A stretch of DNA of 64,000 bases from Bombyx mori (lineage: Eukaryota > Arthropoda > Insecta > Lepidoptera > Bombycidae). The stretch is taken from the NCBI RefSeq assembly GCF_030269925.1, contig NC_085133.1, positions 9,754,001-9,818,000 on the forward strand. The letters run 5' to 3'. The notes beneath the pieces were generated by a model. The model was given only the letters and a program-made list of their open reading frames with translations. It was not told where the DNA came from and did no database searches. Shown piece after piece: positions 56,501-63,031 of the stretch. The translations under genes were made by a program, and so were the position numbers. Numbering within the stretch: the stretch's first letter is position 1; every line of letters begins with the position of its first letter.

Positions 56501-59500
56501 GTTTTTTCTCCTACCAGGCCAGGCGTTTTGAAGTCGTCGTGGCCTAAAGGATAAGACGTCCGGTGCATTCGTATATAGCGATGCAACGGTGTTCGAATCC
56601 CGCAGGCGGGTACCAATTTTTCTAATGAAATACGTACTTAACAATTGTTCACGATTGACTTCCACGGTGAAGGAATAACATCGTGTAATAAAAATCAAAC
56701 CCGCAAAATTATAATTTGCGTAATTACTGGTGGTAGGACCTCTTGTGAGTCCGCACGGGTGGGTACCACCGCCCCACCTATTTCTGCCGTGAAGCAGTAA
56801 TGCGTTTCGGTTTGAAGGGTGGGGCAGCCGTTGTAACTATACTGAGACCTTAGAACTTATATCTCAAGGTGTGTGGCGCATTTACGTTGTAGATGTCTAT
56901 GGGTTCCAGTAACCACTTAGCACCAGGTGGGCTGTGAGCTCGTCCACACATCTAGGCAATAAAAATAAAAAATAAGGCGTGGAGTACCGAGCCGGGGTCC
57001 GATCAATTTTACACGCGGGAGGAAATATCTTACTTTTCTCCCTTGGTGCACAATGTACTATAGTACCTATCTACACGGGTGGAAACGTTATACCTTTATC
57101 CATATCGCAGGACAACTTCAAGATGATGGGTTCGGACGGAGGCTCCACGTCGGTCATGACGTACAACGGCTTCGATCTTGGGCTGAGGTGCGTCGACAAA
57201 TCCGGGACCGTGAGGTACGGCGACGTGTTGTAGAAGGCGCGGACCCAAATCTTGTAAGCTGTGAACGGCTCTGAGGATTGCGACAAAATCAAACGAAAAC
57301 ACTATTAGTTAATACACCATTTATTTCTTCCTCTTTTTTTTTCCTACCTAAGCCTTGAGAGAGGCTACGCCAGCATAACCGAGCGAGTAGGTGAGCTCAC
57401 GGGGCTCAAACCTGACGACGCTGCTAACACTAACTATAGCAAGAGCAATGCATCGCAGAATCTACCACCGGATCAGAAACGCGACCCACAGATCCGGCGG
57501 GAAACTCAGTGGGCTGTGTCTGGGGATTAAGTTTTTTCTCTAATAATAATAATCGAGCTTATTAATTCTTACTGGTGGTAGGACTTGTGAGTCCGCACGG
57601 GTAGGTACCACCACCCCGCCTATTTCGGCCGTGATGCAGTAATGTGTTTAGGCTTGAAGGGCGTTGCCGTTGTAACTACACCTTAGAACTTACATCTCAA
57701 GGTGGATGGCGCATTTACGTTGTTAATGTCTATGGGCTCCTTAACACCAGGTGGGCTGTCAACTCGTCCACCCATGTAAGCAATAAAAAAAAAAGAAAAA
57801 CTACGATTGCGTACATCGAGAGCCAGAACGGTCCACCATATTCATACGCGAAGCAATTGCTCTTGAGTTGTTAGGTCTCCTTCGGAGGCGCTCGGGCAGC
57901 TGTTAGCAAATCCCACCCCTCCTGGCTGAACCTTTGCTCGCCCACCTGTCCTGGTGAAACTGGAAAGGCCTTCGGGCCACCAGTAATCTCTCAATCATAA
58001 AAAAAAGGTCCACCAAACGCACGATCAGTATAAACGAGTAGCAATCGTAATCCCTTATGTACACGCAATAAATTGATGCTACAATTAATGGGTCTCATTA
58101 GGCCGAAATTCATTACCCAGACATCGCCTGCGTCCCGCCACCCGCAGCGACTTACCGCGATAGCTCATTCACTCGACCTGACCGTGTCATTGGGGACGAC
58201 AATAAAATAAAGCTACTGATGAAGTGTCACTTTAAACAGTTGAAAGATCGCGCGAGACTGCTGACCCGCATAATTCGAATGTGACTTGTTAGAGTGTGAG
58301 CACTCGTAACGATCAGTTAGGGTGGCGGGATTCTGTTTGTTGGATACATATGTTTTTTTTACCGAATCTATCGCAAAGCAAGTCCACATCCAACCAATAC
58401 TTGGACACCGAGAGCAGCACAGAACAGTCATCATCATCATCATTCTTTCCTATTACCCTCTGCTGGGGTGTAGGGCTCGAATCAAATTTTTCCATTTAGA
58501 TCGGTTGGGCAGTCTGTTCTAGCTCCTCCCACGTCATGCCCAGTAATCACCCTAAAGCAATTAAGACTTCAACGGCATTTTTTTATAGCTTAAATGTGTC
58601 GACGAGCTCACAGCCCACCTGGTGTTATGTTGTTACTGGAGCCCATAGACATCTACAATGTAAATGCGCCACACACCTTGAGCTATAAGTTCTAAGGTCT
58701 CAAGTATAGTTACAATGGCTGCACCACCCTTCAAACCGAAACGCGTTACTGGTTTACGGCAGAAATAGGCAGGGTGGTGGTACCCACTCACCAGTTATAT
58801 CTCAGGCATATCTCAAGGTGGCCACACTGCGGTATCTATAGACTGTGGTCTTTACCCAAAGCAAATCTTGTAATTCAGTAACACGAATAAAGATACTCAC
58901 TCAAATGCTTCAAGTTGAAAGCTACTACTTTGGCCGCTATCCCGGATTTATTCCACAGCGTCAGGTTCCTCGTATGCTTCGTACTGTCTTCCATCATAAG
59001 ATCGCTCAAGAACACGTTGTTCTTTCGGACGTCTGCCGATTTCTGGACACCGCTTGCATTGAAGTCGTAATTCTGAACGCCTACCTCGTAATAAAGTATA
59101 TACGCGATTTGTGTCATGTCCTTGTGCGGTTTCGGATGGACCGTTTTCTTAACGACTTCTATTGGTTCGTCGTTTTGCAGATTGACCTCAAAGTATTCGT
59201 ACTGCTCCAGCTGTGGTGCCTTCGATTCGGTCACGTTATCATGAGAACGTTTTCTGTGTCGATGAGACCAAAGATCCCTCTTGGTCTTGTAAGAGTCCAT
59301 TAATATACCGGAATTCGAATAATCATCGTTTTTATCGTTTCTATACATATCGTAGGGGTACTCTAGCTCTTTGAGCCTCTCTGAAGCTACGGATTCGGGA
59401 GCAGGATTGATGACGTCATTGGTCGGCCCGTCGTTTTGTGACCGAACCTTCTGAGGTGAAACAGGATCGGATTCGGTCGTGTCTTCTCGTATCGGCACCG

Positions 59501-59593
59501 GATGGACTGTGAAAGTTGAAGGCGGGGTCCATAGAAGATGTATCTCTTTCGAAGTCACATTATCTGCTGTCAAGTTCTGAGGAGCGGACGGAA
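40531..59593 (-). CDS. Ptp99A: Receptor protein tyrosine phosphatase, class R5 (Ptp99A/PTPRG-like), 20 exons, 5' partial
   Basis: Single-pass membrane receptor that removes phosphate from tyrosines; the fly relative acts in axon guidance. In the joined 1609 codons, FN3-type ectodomain covers about 1-377, the transmembrane helix 415-435 ([20 protein letters not shown]), followed by basic RCRSR. D1 starts near KEYEIV (529) and has KNRY, WPD at 807-809 and the P-loop [10 protein letters not shown] with Cys837 and Arg843, so it should be active. D2 begins after an acidic linker; its P-loop reads DKYGGWK (1498-1504) and WPD reads WLE, so it is catalytically dead, as known for this class. The wording around PENRLKNRY and [14 protein letters not shown] points to R5. 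Every junction keeps phase. Odd points are the long insertions in FN3 and D1 and very high GC in the phosphatase exons. The 5' exons and signal peptide lie beyond the window. Confidence 0.9.
41399..41806. mobile_element. Foldback MITE split by another repeat
   Basis: GTGTGCTTAGTGCGAGTTTC starts the left arm and CTCGCACTAAGCACAC ends the right. The palindrome is interrupted between about 41540 and 41772, where a (AAAT)n-tailed repeat has landed. Confidence 0.7.
41630..41772 (+). repeat. Dispersed repeat with (AAAT)n tail
   Basis: GATGTTAATGCACTGTCGAT, TGAGGTGACATCTGCCATGA and CTTATTAAATAAATAAATAA; reverse copy at 32041-32190. Confidence 0.6.
41859..42503 (-). CDS. Ptp99A: PTP exon: D2 middle, inactive WPD region
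   Basis: Acceptor CACACAG|GTTCG, donor GTAGACAA|GTGAGTAT. Starts with a basic Ser-rich linker, then [20 protein letters not shown] (WPD replaced) and [11 protein letters not shown]. Confidence 0.9.
42750..42785 (-). mobile_element. BMC1-type LINE tail fragment
   Basis: AATGCCGGGAGCAGAGCCAA then GCTGCTGCC; about 35 bp left. Confidence 0.45.
42849..43135 (-). CDS. Ptp99A: PTP exon: D2 FWP and charged insert
   Basis: Acceptor ATTCGCAG|GAATG, donor CCTACCG|GTGCGTAC. Encodes [20 protein letters not shown] then a Glu/Arg- and Pro/Gly-rich low-complexity stretch. Confidence 0.88.
43265..43491 (+). mobile_element. Bm1 SINE in PTP intron
   Basis: TGGTAGTAAGACCTCTTGTG to GAGCTGTGAGCTCGTCCTCC; no A-tail left. 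Confidence 0.8.
43811..44004 (-). CDS. Ptp99A: PTP exon: D2 NASWV and WDHTAQ
   Basis: Acceptor GCGTCACAG|GCAG, donor GACCCG|GTGGGTCT. Encodes [20 protein letters not shown], an Ala/Pro-rich insert, and [16 protein letters not shown]. Confidence 0.9.
44423..44588 (-). CDS. Ptp99A: PTP exon: D2 N-terminus
   Basis: Acceptor GTGTGTGCAG|CTGA, donor GTCGAAG|GTGCCTCA. After LITHG and a Gly/Ala-rich run it reads [23 protein letters not shown] and KPGVEG match R5 D2 domains. Confidence 0.87.
44690..44970. repeat. Unclassified repeat (GCACCCCAC family)
   Basis: TTTTATAGAAAATCCAACTA, then GCGTGGGGTGCATGGTATCA and GAAAAGCACCCCACATTATT. It carries the GCACCCCAC motif at both orientations, suggesting subterminal inverted repeats. 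Confidence 0.55.
45069..45163 (-). mobile_element. Jockey-type LINE 3' tail (family 1) beside a PTP exon
   Basis: TTTCTACCTAAGCTGAGAGC to GGGGCTCAAACCTGAAGG. It ends 24 bp from the exon donor at 45188. Confidence 0.7.
45188..45299 (-). CDS. Ptp99A: PTP exon: D1-D2 linker
   Basis: Acceptor CGTTACAG|GGTG, donor TTCATG|GTACGTCA. Encodes [20 protein letters not shown] and LLEKQFM, the usual lead into D2. A LINE tail lies only 24 bp from its donor. Confidence 0.88.
45416..45533 (+). mobile_element. Jockey-type LINE 3' tail fragment (family 1)
   Basis: GAAGCACTACTCTTGCTAGG to TACGATTAGGTAGGAAAAA; lacks the hairpin block. Confidence 0.65.
45605..46183 (-). CDS. Ptp99A: PTP exon: D1 P-loop, Q-loop and acidic linker
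   Basis: Acceptor GAATTCCAG|CGCG, donor ATTCGAAG|GTATGTT. Encodes [20 protein letters not shown] and [20 protein letters not shown], then about 90 mostly Glu/Asp/Ser residues. The long acidic linker before D2 is unusual. Confidence 0.92.
46222..46679 (+). mobile_element. Truncated Jockey-type LINE: ORF end plus 3' tail
   Basis: The ORF end encodes [20 protein letters not shown], then [20 protein letters not shown] and [14 protein letters not shown], stop. The tail follows with the loop variant CTCGCCAGATCTT. Inserted in the intron between the two exons that carry the D1 active site, antisense to the gene. Confidence 0.75.
46798..46961 (-). CDS. Ptp99A: PTP exon: D1 WPD loop and catalytic cysteine
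   Basis: Acceptor GTGTCCAG|GACA, donor CACTGCAG|GTATAC. Encodes [20 protein letters not shown] and ends STVLVHC; the catalytic Cys is its last full codon. Confidence 0.93.
47041..47500. repeat. Rearranged copy of the GCACCCCAC-family repeat
   Basis: The first part is in the same orientation as 44730-44860. The part at 47170-47280 is inverted relative to 44866-44945. The part at 47400-47500 matches 26985-27095. Confidence 0.5.
48190..48321 (-). CDS. Ptp99A: PTP exon: D1 KCDMYWP
   Basis: Acceptor TGTCCGCAG|CGCA, donor GTGCCC|GTGAGTAC. Encodes [20 protein letters not shown] then [18 protein letters not shown]; phase 0 both sides. Confidence 0.92.
48387..48530 (-). mobile_element. Bm1 SINE 3' part, first of a tandem pair
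   Basis: TTTTTTAGTGCTTAGATCTG to CAAGTATAGTTACAACA. Confidence 0.7.
48531..48660 (-). mobile_element. Bm1 SINE 3' part, second of a tandem pair
   Basis: AATGGATGAGCTCACAGCCC to CAAGTATAGTTGCAACA repeats the segment before it, so this looks like a local duplication. Confidence 0.7.
48751..48985 (+). mobile_element. Bm1 SINE, 5'-truncated
   Basis: TGGTGGTAGGGCACACTACC to CATCTAAGCAATAAAAAAAT; third Bm1 in the same intron. Confidence 0.85.
49091..49254 (-). CDS. Ptp99A: PTP exon: D1 YIATQGP and FWRMIWQ
   Basis: Acceptor TTTTTCAAG|ATGG, donor GGGGGCGT|GTGAGTAG. Encodes [20 protein letters not shown] and [11 protein letters not shown], diagnostic of the R5 group. Confidence 0.93.
49806..49857 (+). 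mobile_element. LINE 3' tail fragment, family 2
   Basis: AGTGTAAAGGCCTCTGAGCC, ACCAGTAATTTCACTCATAC and an A-run; last about 50 bp of the tail. Confidence 0.6.
50006..50172 (-). CDS. Ptp99A: PTP exon: acidic insertion inside D1
   Basis: Acceptor CCCGCCCAG|GCCG, donor GACATCG|GTCAGTAT. Encodes [20 protein letters not shown] and a Ser/Asp/Glu-rich run ([20 protein letters not shown]). Its length (167 bp) is not a multiple of three, so simple skipping would break the frame. Confidence 0.85.
50486..50650. repeat. Microsatellites (AT)n and (TG)n
   Basis: (AT)n at 50489-50510, then (TG)n with TA interruptions at 50538-50650, in a PTP intron. The open frames over it are artefacts. Confidence 0.9.
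50876..51065 (-). CDS. Ptp99A: PTP exon: D1 NANFIDG strand and start of insertion
   Basis: Acceptor GTGTACACAG|ACGA, donor GATCG|GTAAGATA. Encodes [12 protein letters not shown], a Cys/Gly-rich stretch, [11 protein letters not shown], then a basic run ([14 protein letters not shown]) not found in standard PTP domains. Confidence 0.9.
51177..51419 (-). mobile_element. Bm1 SINE, 5'-truncated
   Basis: Reverse Bm1 from TTTTTTATTGCTTAAATGGG to GAGGTCCTACCACCAG. Confidence 0.85.
51561..51670 (-). CDS. Ptp99A: PTP exon: D1 N-terminus with phosphotyrosine loop
   Basis: Acceptor TTCTTGCAG|TAAAG, donor CTGCCT|GTGAGTAC. Encodes [13 protein letters not shown] and [21 protein letters not shown] is the phosphotyrosine recognition loop. 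Confidence 0.92.
51733..52162 (+). mobile_element. Non-autonomous Helitron, family D
   Basis: A|TCTATACTAATATTATAAAG is a common lepidopteran Helitron start. The end GAGCGGAGCCGGAGCGAGCC is followed by GCTTG in place of CTAG, so the end is eroded. Confidence 0.6.
52375..52585 (+). mobile_element. Bm1 SINE with small deletions
   Basis: CTAGTGGTAGGACCTCTTGT to GATCTAAGCAATAAAAAAAA. Confidence 0.85.
52634..52808 (-). CDS. Ptp99A: PTP exon: segment before D1
   Basis: Acceptor GTTTGTCAG|TAGG, donor GGATTTAG|GTAGATC. A Gly/Pro/Ala-rich start is followed by [17 protein letters not shown], the motif usually seen just before the D1 KEYE start. Confidence 0.87.
52842..53075 (-). mobile_element. LINE 3' tail, family 2
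   Basis: Reverse copy from TTTTTATGATTGAAGGATTA through CGACCCGCTGAGAAGATCCG to CAGCGGGCTGATGCATGGG with the full G-C hairpin. Confidence 0.78.
53374..53477 (-). CDS. Ptp99A: PTP exon: cytoplasmic stop-transfer segment
   Basis: Acceptor TTTCTTACAG|ATGC, donor AAGCCCG|GTAACAA. Encodes [20 protein letters not shown] and then [10 protein letters not shown]. No catalytic motif; placed by phase and position. Confidence 0.8.
53814..53989 (-). CDS. Ptp99A: PTP exon: juxtamembrane and transmembrane helix
   Basis: Acceptor TTCCTCTCAG|GAGG, donor CTGTAG|GTGAGTTT. A Gly/Ala-rich stretch precedes the helix [20 protein letters not shown]; Cys follows and the next exon begins with basic residues. Confidence 0.88.
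54045..54385 (+). repeat. Unclassified dispersed repeat (shared with 36486-36915)
   Basis: GGGATTTTATGACCTGGTAA, GTGGACTTTTTGGAGGATCC and CACTCCTCGCGTTCCCGCCA in conserved order. Confidence 0.6.
54435..54600 (-). mobile_element. Helitron 3' end, family E
   Basis: CTAGCGACCCGCCCTCGCTT then CGCTTCGGAAAC: on the minus strand a GC-rich hairpin is followed by CTAG|T. The 5' end is not clear. Confidence 0.5.
54685..54792 (-). CDS. Ptp99A: PTP exon: last FN3 strands
   Basis: Acceptor TTTTCACAG|CCGG, donor GCTCAG|GTACGTGT. Encodes [20 protein letters not shown] and [11 protein letters not shown], 36 codons, phase 0 both sides. Confidence 0.88.
54992..55166 (+). mobile_element. LINE 3' tail, family 2, 5' part lost
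   Basis: CAGATTCATTCGCGAAGCAG to CCACCAGTAATCCCTCATTC plus a short A-run; the hairpin is not included. It ends 38 bp from the exon at 55204. Confidence 0.72.
55204..55355 (-). CDS. Ptp99A: PTP exon: FN3 middle strands
   Basis: Acceptor AAAAACAG|GGTCA, donor GCGTC|GTAAGTAT. Encodes [20 protein letters not shown] then [15 protein letters not shown]. Ends in phase 0. Confidence 0.88.
55510..55778 (-). mobile_element. Non-autonomous Helitron, family C
   Basis: CTAGCTGACCCGGCAGACTT at the left, and the TC end in TATATAGATA at the right (minus reading). Same family as 18908 and 60904. Confidence 0.68.
55796..56385. other. PTP intron sequence, nothing recognised
   Basis: AT-rich with chance frames only. 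Confidence 0.4.
56392..57055. mobile_element. MITE with about 54-bp inverted ends, split by a Bm1
   Basis: CATTGTGCACCGCGGGAGAA at the left is mirrored by TTCTCCCTTGGTGCACAATG at the right; both arms continue with AAGTA...TTTCCTCCCGCGTG. TA flanks both ends. A full Bm1 sits inside. The element ends 38 bp from the PTP exon at 57094. Confidence 0.72.
56527..56975 (+). mobile_element. Full-length Bm1 SINE
   Basis: The tRNA-like head has GTCGTGGCCTAAAGGATAAG (A-box area) and GGTGTTCGAATCCCGCAGG (B-box). The body and tail follow to AATAAAAATAAAAAATA. AGGCGT occurs on both sides, a likely target duplication. Confidence 0.9.
57094..57270 (-). CDS. Ptp99A: PTP exon: FN3 C-terminal strands
   Basis: Acceptor AATCCTCAG|AGCCG, donor GATAAAG|GTATAACG. 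Encodes [20 protein letters not shown] and ...[18 protein letters not shown], typical F/G strands and start of the next FN3 domain. Confidence 0.88.
57334..57523 (-). mobile_element. Jockey-type LINE 3' tail (family 1)
   Basis: TTTTTTTTCCTACCTAAGCC to AAACTCAGTGGGCTGTGTCT; the hairpin's second arm has lost GAGAA. Confidence 0.75.
57571..57796 (+). mobile_element. Bm1 SINE, 5'-truncated and diverged
   Basis: ACTGGTGGTAGGACTTGTGA to CATGTAAGCAATAAAAAAAA, with several small deletions. Confidence 0.8.
57835..58007 (+). mobile_element. LINE 3' tail, family 2, 5' part lost
   Basis: CCATATTCATACGCGAAGCA to GCCACCAGTAATCTCTCAAT and an A-run. Confidence 0.72.
58008..58578. other. PTP intron sequence
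   Basis: Contains a short (CAT)n run at 58430-58442; nothing else recognised. Confidence 0.4.
58579..58795 (-). mobile_element. Bm1 SINE, 5'-truncated
   Basis: Reverse Bm1 from TTTTTTTATAGCTTAAATGT to GGTGGTGGTACCCACTCACC. Confidence 0.82.
58901..59593 (-). CDS. Ptp99A: PTP exon: FN3 domain with long insertion
   Basis: Acceptor TGTTCACAG|TTCCG, donor TTTGA|GTGAGTAT. It starts [20 protein letters not shown] (FN3 A/B strands) and resumes the fold at [12 protein letters not shown]. About 130 residues between them are hydrophilic and include HRHRKRSHD, a furin-like site. Enters in phase 1, leaves 1 base. Confidence 0.88.
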
Positions 59594-59849
59594 CTGTGAA
59601 CAATTAATTTCAATGGCATACATACAATAGCATCAACATAATCACGATCTACAATCAAATCGTGCATTATAATCATTCACGAATAATAAATGGATAGATT
59701 GAAATTGTATGCTTTAAGATTAGGTCGGTTAGAATTTACGTACGAATACATATTTATAAAGATAAACAAATATTCGGTTTGATTCTTGTTGTTTTTTTTT
59801 TTTAAATCAAGGATTAAGATGTCGAAATCATTTTGAGTTGTTTTTTTTT

Positions 59850-60087
59850 TCTTTCTTTTATGATTGAAGGATTAATGGTGGTCCGGAGGCCTTTCCAGTT
59901 TCACCAGGACAGGTGGGAGATCACGGGCTCAACCAAGAGAGGGGCGGAATTTGCTAACAACCGCCCGAGCGCCTCCGAAGGAGACTTAATAACTCAAAGG
60001 CAACTGCTTCGCGTATGAATCTACTACCGGATCGGAGTCGCGACCCGCTGAGAAAAACCGGCGGGAAACTCAGCGGGCTTTTTCATG
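59850..60087 (-). mobile_element. LINE 3' tail, family 2
   Basis: Reverse copy from TTTCTTTTATGATTGAAGGA to AACTCAGCGGGCTTTTTC with hairpin arms kept although the loop has changed. Confidence 0.75.
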
Positions 60088-60455
60088 AAGACTACAATAT
60101 TATAGAAAAGGTATTAACTAGTGAAGAGTCCAGACAGATGAGACGTTGTCACTCTAATGCTAATTACCACCTCCTACCGTACGTTGATGGCACTATGCCA
60201 TTAACCTTCCATGAAGAGCCAATAACATCTGTGCAGAGTTTCCACTCAATACGACGCGTGAACGAAAAGAACAAACGCTCATTTTTTTTATATACCCTAA
60301 CCGACACGACACGTCTTTTACGCCTATTAATCACTCCCCTTATTCCCTATTGATGCTGCTTGCTACCTTCAGCCTCAGTAAATGTATTCACACCTTATTC
60401 TCTTATGTAGCTTTTCCCCACTTACACCACTTTGGTAGGGTATCTAACGAGATCT
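60088..60455. other. Upstream PTP intron, nothing recognised
   Basis: An open frame continues from the LINE tail to 60353 with no family features. Confidence 0.4.
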
Positions 60456-60697
60456 TTTTTATTTTATTGCATAGATGGGCGGACGAACTCACAGCACAAC
60501 TGGTATTAAATGGTTACCGGAGCCCATAGACATCTACAACGTAAATGCCGCCACCCACCTTGAGAGTTCTAAGATCTCAGTATAGTTACAACGGCTGCCC
60601 CACCCTTCAAGCCGAAACGCATTGCTGCTTCACGACAGAAATAGGCAGGGTGGTGGTATCTACCTGTGCGGACCCACAAGAGATCCTACCACCAGTA
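60456..60697 (-). mobile_element. Bm1 SINE, 5'-truncated
   Basis: Reverse Bm1 from TTTTATTTTATTGCATAGAT to GAGATCCTACCACCAG. Confidence 0.82.
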
Positions 60698-60903
60698 AAA
60701 CTAGTTTGTATCGCTGTATTACTATTATTTCGATGAAACATTTCAGCAGGAGGACAAATAATACAATCAAGACTTCTGTGTCTTAAGACGAGTTCTGAAG
60801 TCCACGGGCTCCATTAACCACATTACGACAGACTCGATAATTTTCTGTTCATTCATAATTAAAACAAAACAAACTTATGTAGTTTTCTTCTCAACAGCTG
60901 CAA

Positions 60904-61192
60904 TCTATATATATAAAAATGAAATTGCTGTTCGTTAGTCTCGCTAAAACTCGAGAACGGCTGGACCGATTTGGCTAATTTTGGTCTTGAATTATTTGTG
61001 GAAGTCCAGAGAAGGTTTAAAAGGTAGATAAATATGAAAATACTTGGAATGAAATAAAAATAACACAATTTTGTTTTCCCTTTGATGTGTCCCCAGTCGG
61101 ACGGATTCCTTTTGTTTTTTTTTTTCAAAGTTTATTTTATTAGGTCTTTTATTTATCGATTGAGGCACTACGAAGTCTGCCGGGTCACCTAT
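60904..61192 (+). mobile_element. Non-autonomous Helitron, family C, 3' end mutated
   Basis: A|TCTATATATATAAAAATGA start; the end AGTCTGCCGGGTCAC is followed by CTAT in place of CTAG. Confidence 0.65.
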
Positions 61193-61640
61193 TAAAAGTT
61201 GACATGACTAGCGTCGTCCACTTATAGACATAAGGTCAAAGTTCCTATCGCATTGGAATATCCGGCTATCTTACATTACCCTCCGAACGGGAACGCGCGA
61301 TCGCCTCGCTCCATTAACAGGCCAAGCGCTACATCACATTCGACGCTCTTACAAAACGTGGCGTGATGTTAAACAAATTACCGGACGGATAATTAAAACG
61401 AGTCAATTAAAAACGTTATGGTGCTGTACCGAACAATGGAGAGTTAATGGGGTCAGTGCCTTGGCCGACGTCACAATGGTGGTTGCCGTTCGATTTTTCG
61501 GATTACCCCGATCGAAGGAAGTCTAAGAATTTCAATAGTGACATATTAGAAAAGTCTTAGTCGCGGAGTTTGTTAATTGATGAGATTAAGTAATGTACCG
61601 TCGCGGAATTTAGGAGAAGTTTAGAAAAGAATCCTGTCCA

Positions 61641-62027
61641 GTGCTTAGTACGAGTTTTTAACGTTCTCGATAGCGTGAAAGTTAACTCAATTTTGTATGG
61701 ACTTGGAACAGCGCCTCTAGTGGCAAACGTAGGCAAACGTTCCGACTCCATACAAATTTTAAGTTAACTTTTACGCTGTCGACAACCCTCAGACACAGCC
61801 CACTGAGTCTCTCGCCGGATCTTCTCAGTAGGTCGCGTTGCCGATCCGTTGGTAGATTCTGCGAAGCACGACTCTGGCTAGGGTTCGTGTTAGCAACGTC
61901 GTCAGGTTTGAGCCCCGTGAGCTCACCTACCAGTTGAGGTTACGCTGAAATAGCCTCTCAAGGCTCTCAGGCTTAGGTAGGAAAAAAAACGCTGTCGAGA
62001 ACATCAAAACACTCGCACTAAGCACAC
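61641..62027. mobile_element. Foldback MITE split by a LINE tail
   Basis: GTGCTTAGTACGAGTTTTTA at the left and CTCGCACTAAGCACAC at the right with the usual arms. The right arm is broken at 61787-61988 by an inserted LINE tail. Confidence 0.78.
61787..61988 (+). mobile_element. Jockey-type LINE 3' tail (family 1) inside a MITE
   Basis: CCTCAGACACAGCCCACTGA to CTTAGGTAGGAAAAAAA. A 14-bp target duplication (ACGCTGTCGACAAC / ACGCTGTCGAGAAC, one mismatch) flanks it at 61773-61786 and 61989-62002. Confidence 0.82.
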
Positions 62028-62432
62028 AGGTACAAGGACACGCCGCGAGCTTGTATGGCTATGGGTTCTCAACAAATACGATTCACCCGATCCGAGTGAA
62101 ATCTTCAAAATGATCTCCCGATTGAGGAAGCTGCATTAACGCTTTAGTGCCTATCGGGTAACCGCTCGACCAAAGATATAGTTGACGTCAATCAATGCGA
62201 TCAATGCATCATTAAGGATAACGAAACAACTACTCGTCAGATATAAATAAAAAATATAAATAAATAATATAAAAGGAGAACCACAAGAGAACCATCAGCT
62301 TTAAAAAAAATCATCATTAAAATCGGTTCACCTATGAAAATTTCTAAAGCAACACAGATAAAAAAAAATCGAACTGAGAATCTCCTCTTCCTTTTTTGAA
62401 GTCGGTTAAAATGTGCCTCTGTGAAACAATAC
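62028..62432. other. Upstream PTP intron
   Basis: CTCCTCTTCCTTTTTTGAAG then TCGGTTAAA at about 62383-62411 is a motif I recall from lepidopteran repeats; the family is not determined. No gene. Confidence 0.35.
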
Positions 62433-62888
62433 TTTTGAAGTCGTCATGGCCTAACGGATAAGACGTCCGGTGCATTCGTATTGAGCGATGCACCGGTGTT
62501 CGAATCTCAGGCGGGTACCAATTTTTCTAATGAAATACGTACTCAACAAATGTTCACGGTTGATTTCCACGGTGAAGGAATAACATCGTGTAATAAAAAT
62601 GAAACCCGCAAAATTATAATTTGCGTAATTAGGTACTGGTGGTTTGACCTCTTGTGAGTCCGCGCGGGTGGGTACCACCACCCTGCCTATTTCTACCGTG
62701 AAGAAGTAATGCGTTTTGGTTTGAAGGGTCGGGCAGCCGTTGTATCTATACGTGAGACCTTACAACTTATATCTCAAGGTGGGTGGCGCATTTACGTTGT
62801 GGATGTCTATGGGCTCCAGTAACCACTTAACACCAGGTGGGCTGTGAGCTCGTCCAACCATCTAAGCAATAAAAAAATTAAAAAAAAA
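62433..62888 (+). mobile_element. Full-length Bm1 SINE
   Basis: Head GTCATGGCCTAACGGATAAG and GTGTTCGAATCTCAGGCGG, full body, tail CATCTAAGCAATAAAAAAAT. Confidence 0.9.
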
Positions 62889-63031
62889 CTATACTTGAGT
62901 AACTATACTTAAGACCTTAGAACCTATATCTCAAGGTGAGTGGCGCATTTACGTTGTAGATGTCTATGGGCTCCAGTAACCACTTTACCCCAGGTGGGCT
63001 GTGAGCTCGTTCTGATAAAATAAAACAAGTA
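62889..63031 (+). mobile_element. Partial second Bm1 tail in tandem
   Basis: ACTATACTTAAGACCTTAGA to GGGCTGTGAGCTCGTTCTGA and ATAAAATAAAA directly behind a full Bm1. Confidence 0.75.

Noticed and set aside
56527..56610. tRNA-like head of Bm1 as a tRNA gene
   Set aside because: It has A- and B-box-like blocks but continues into the SINE body and does not fold as a full cloverleaf.
58845..59303. 152-codon + strand frame
   Set aside because: It is the antisense of the FN3 exon.
7379..62888. Repeated 30-40-bp blocks that could suggest a CRISPR array
   Set aside because: They are dispersed Bm1 copies with no regular spacing, in a eukaryotic genome.
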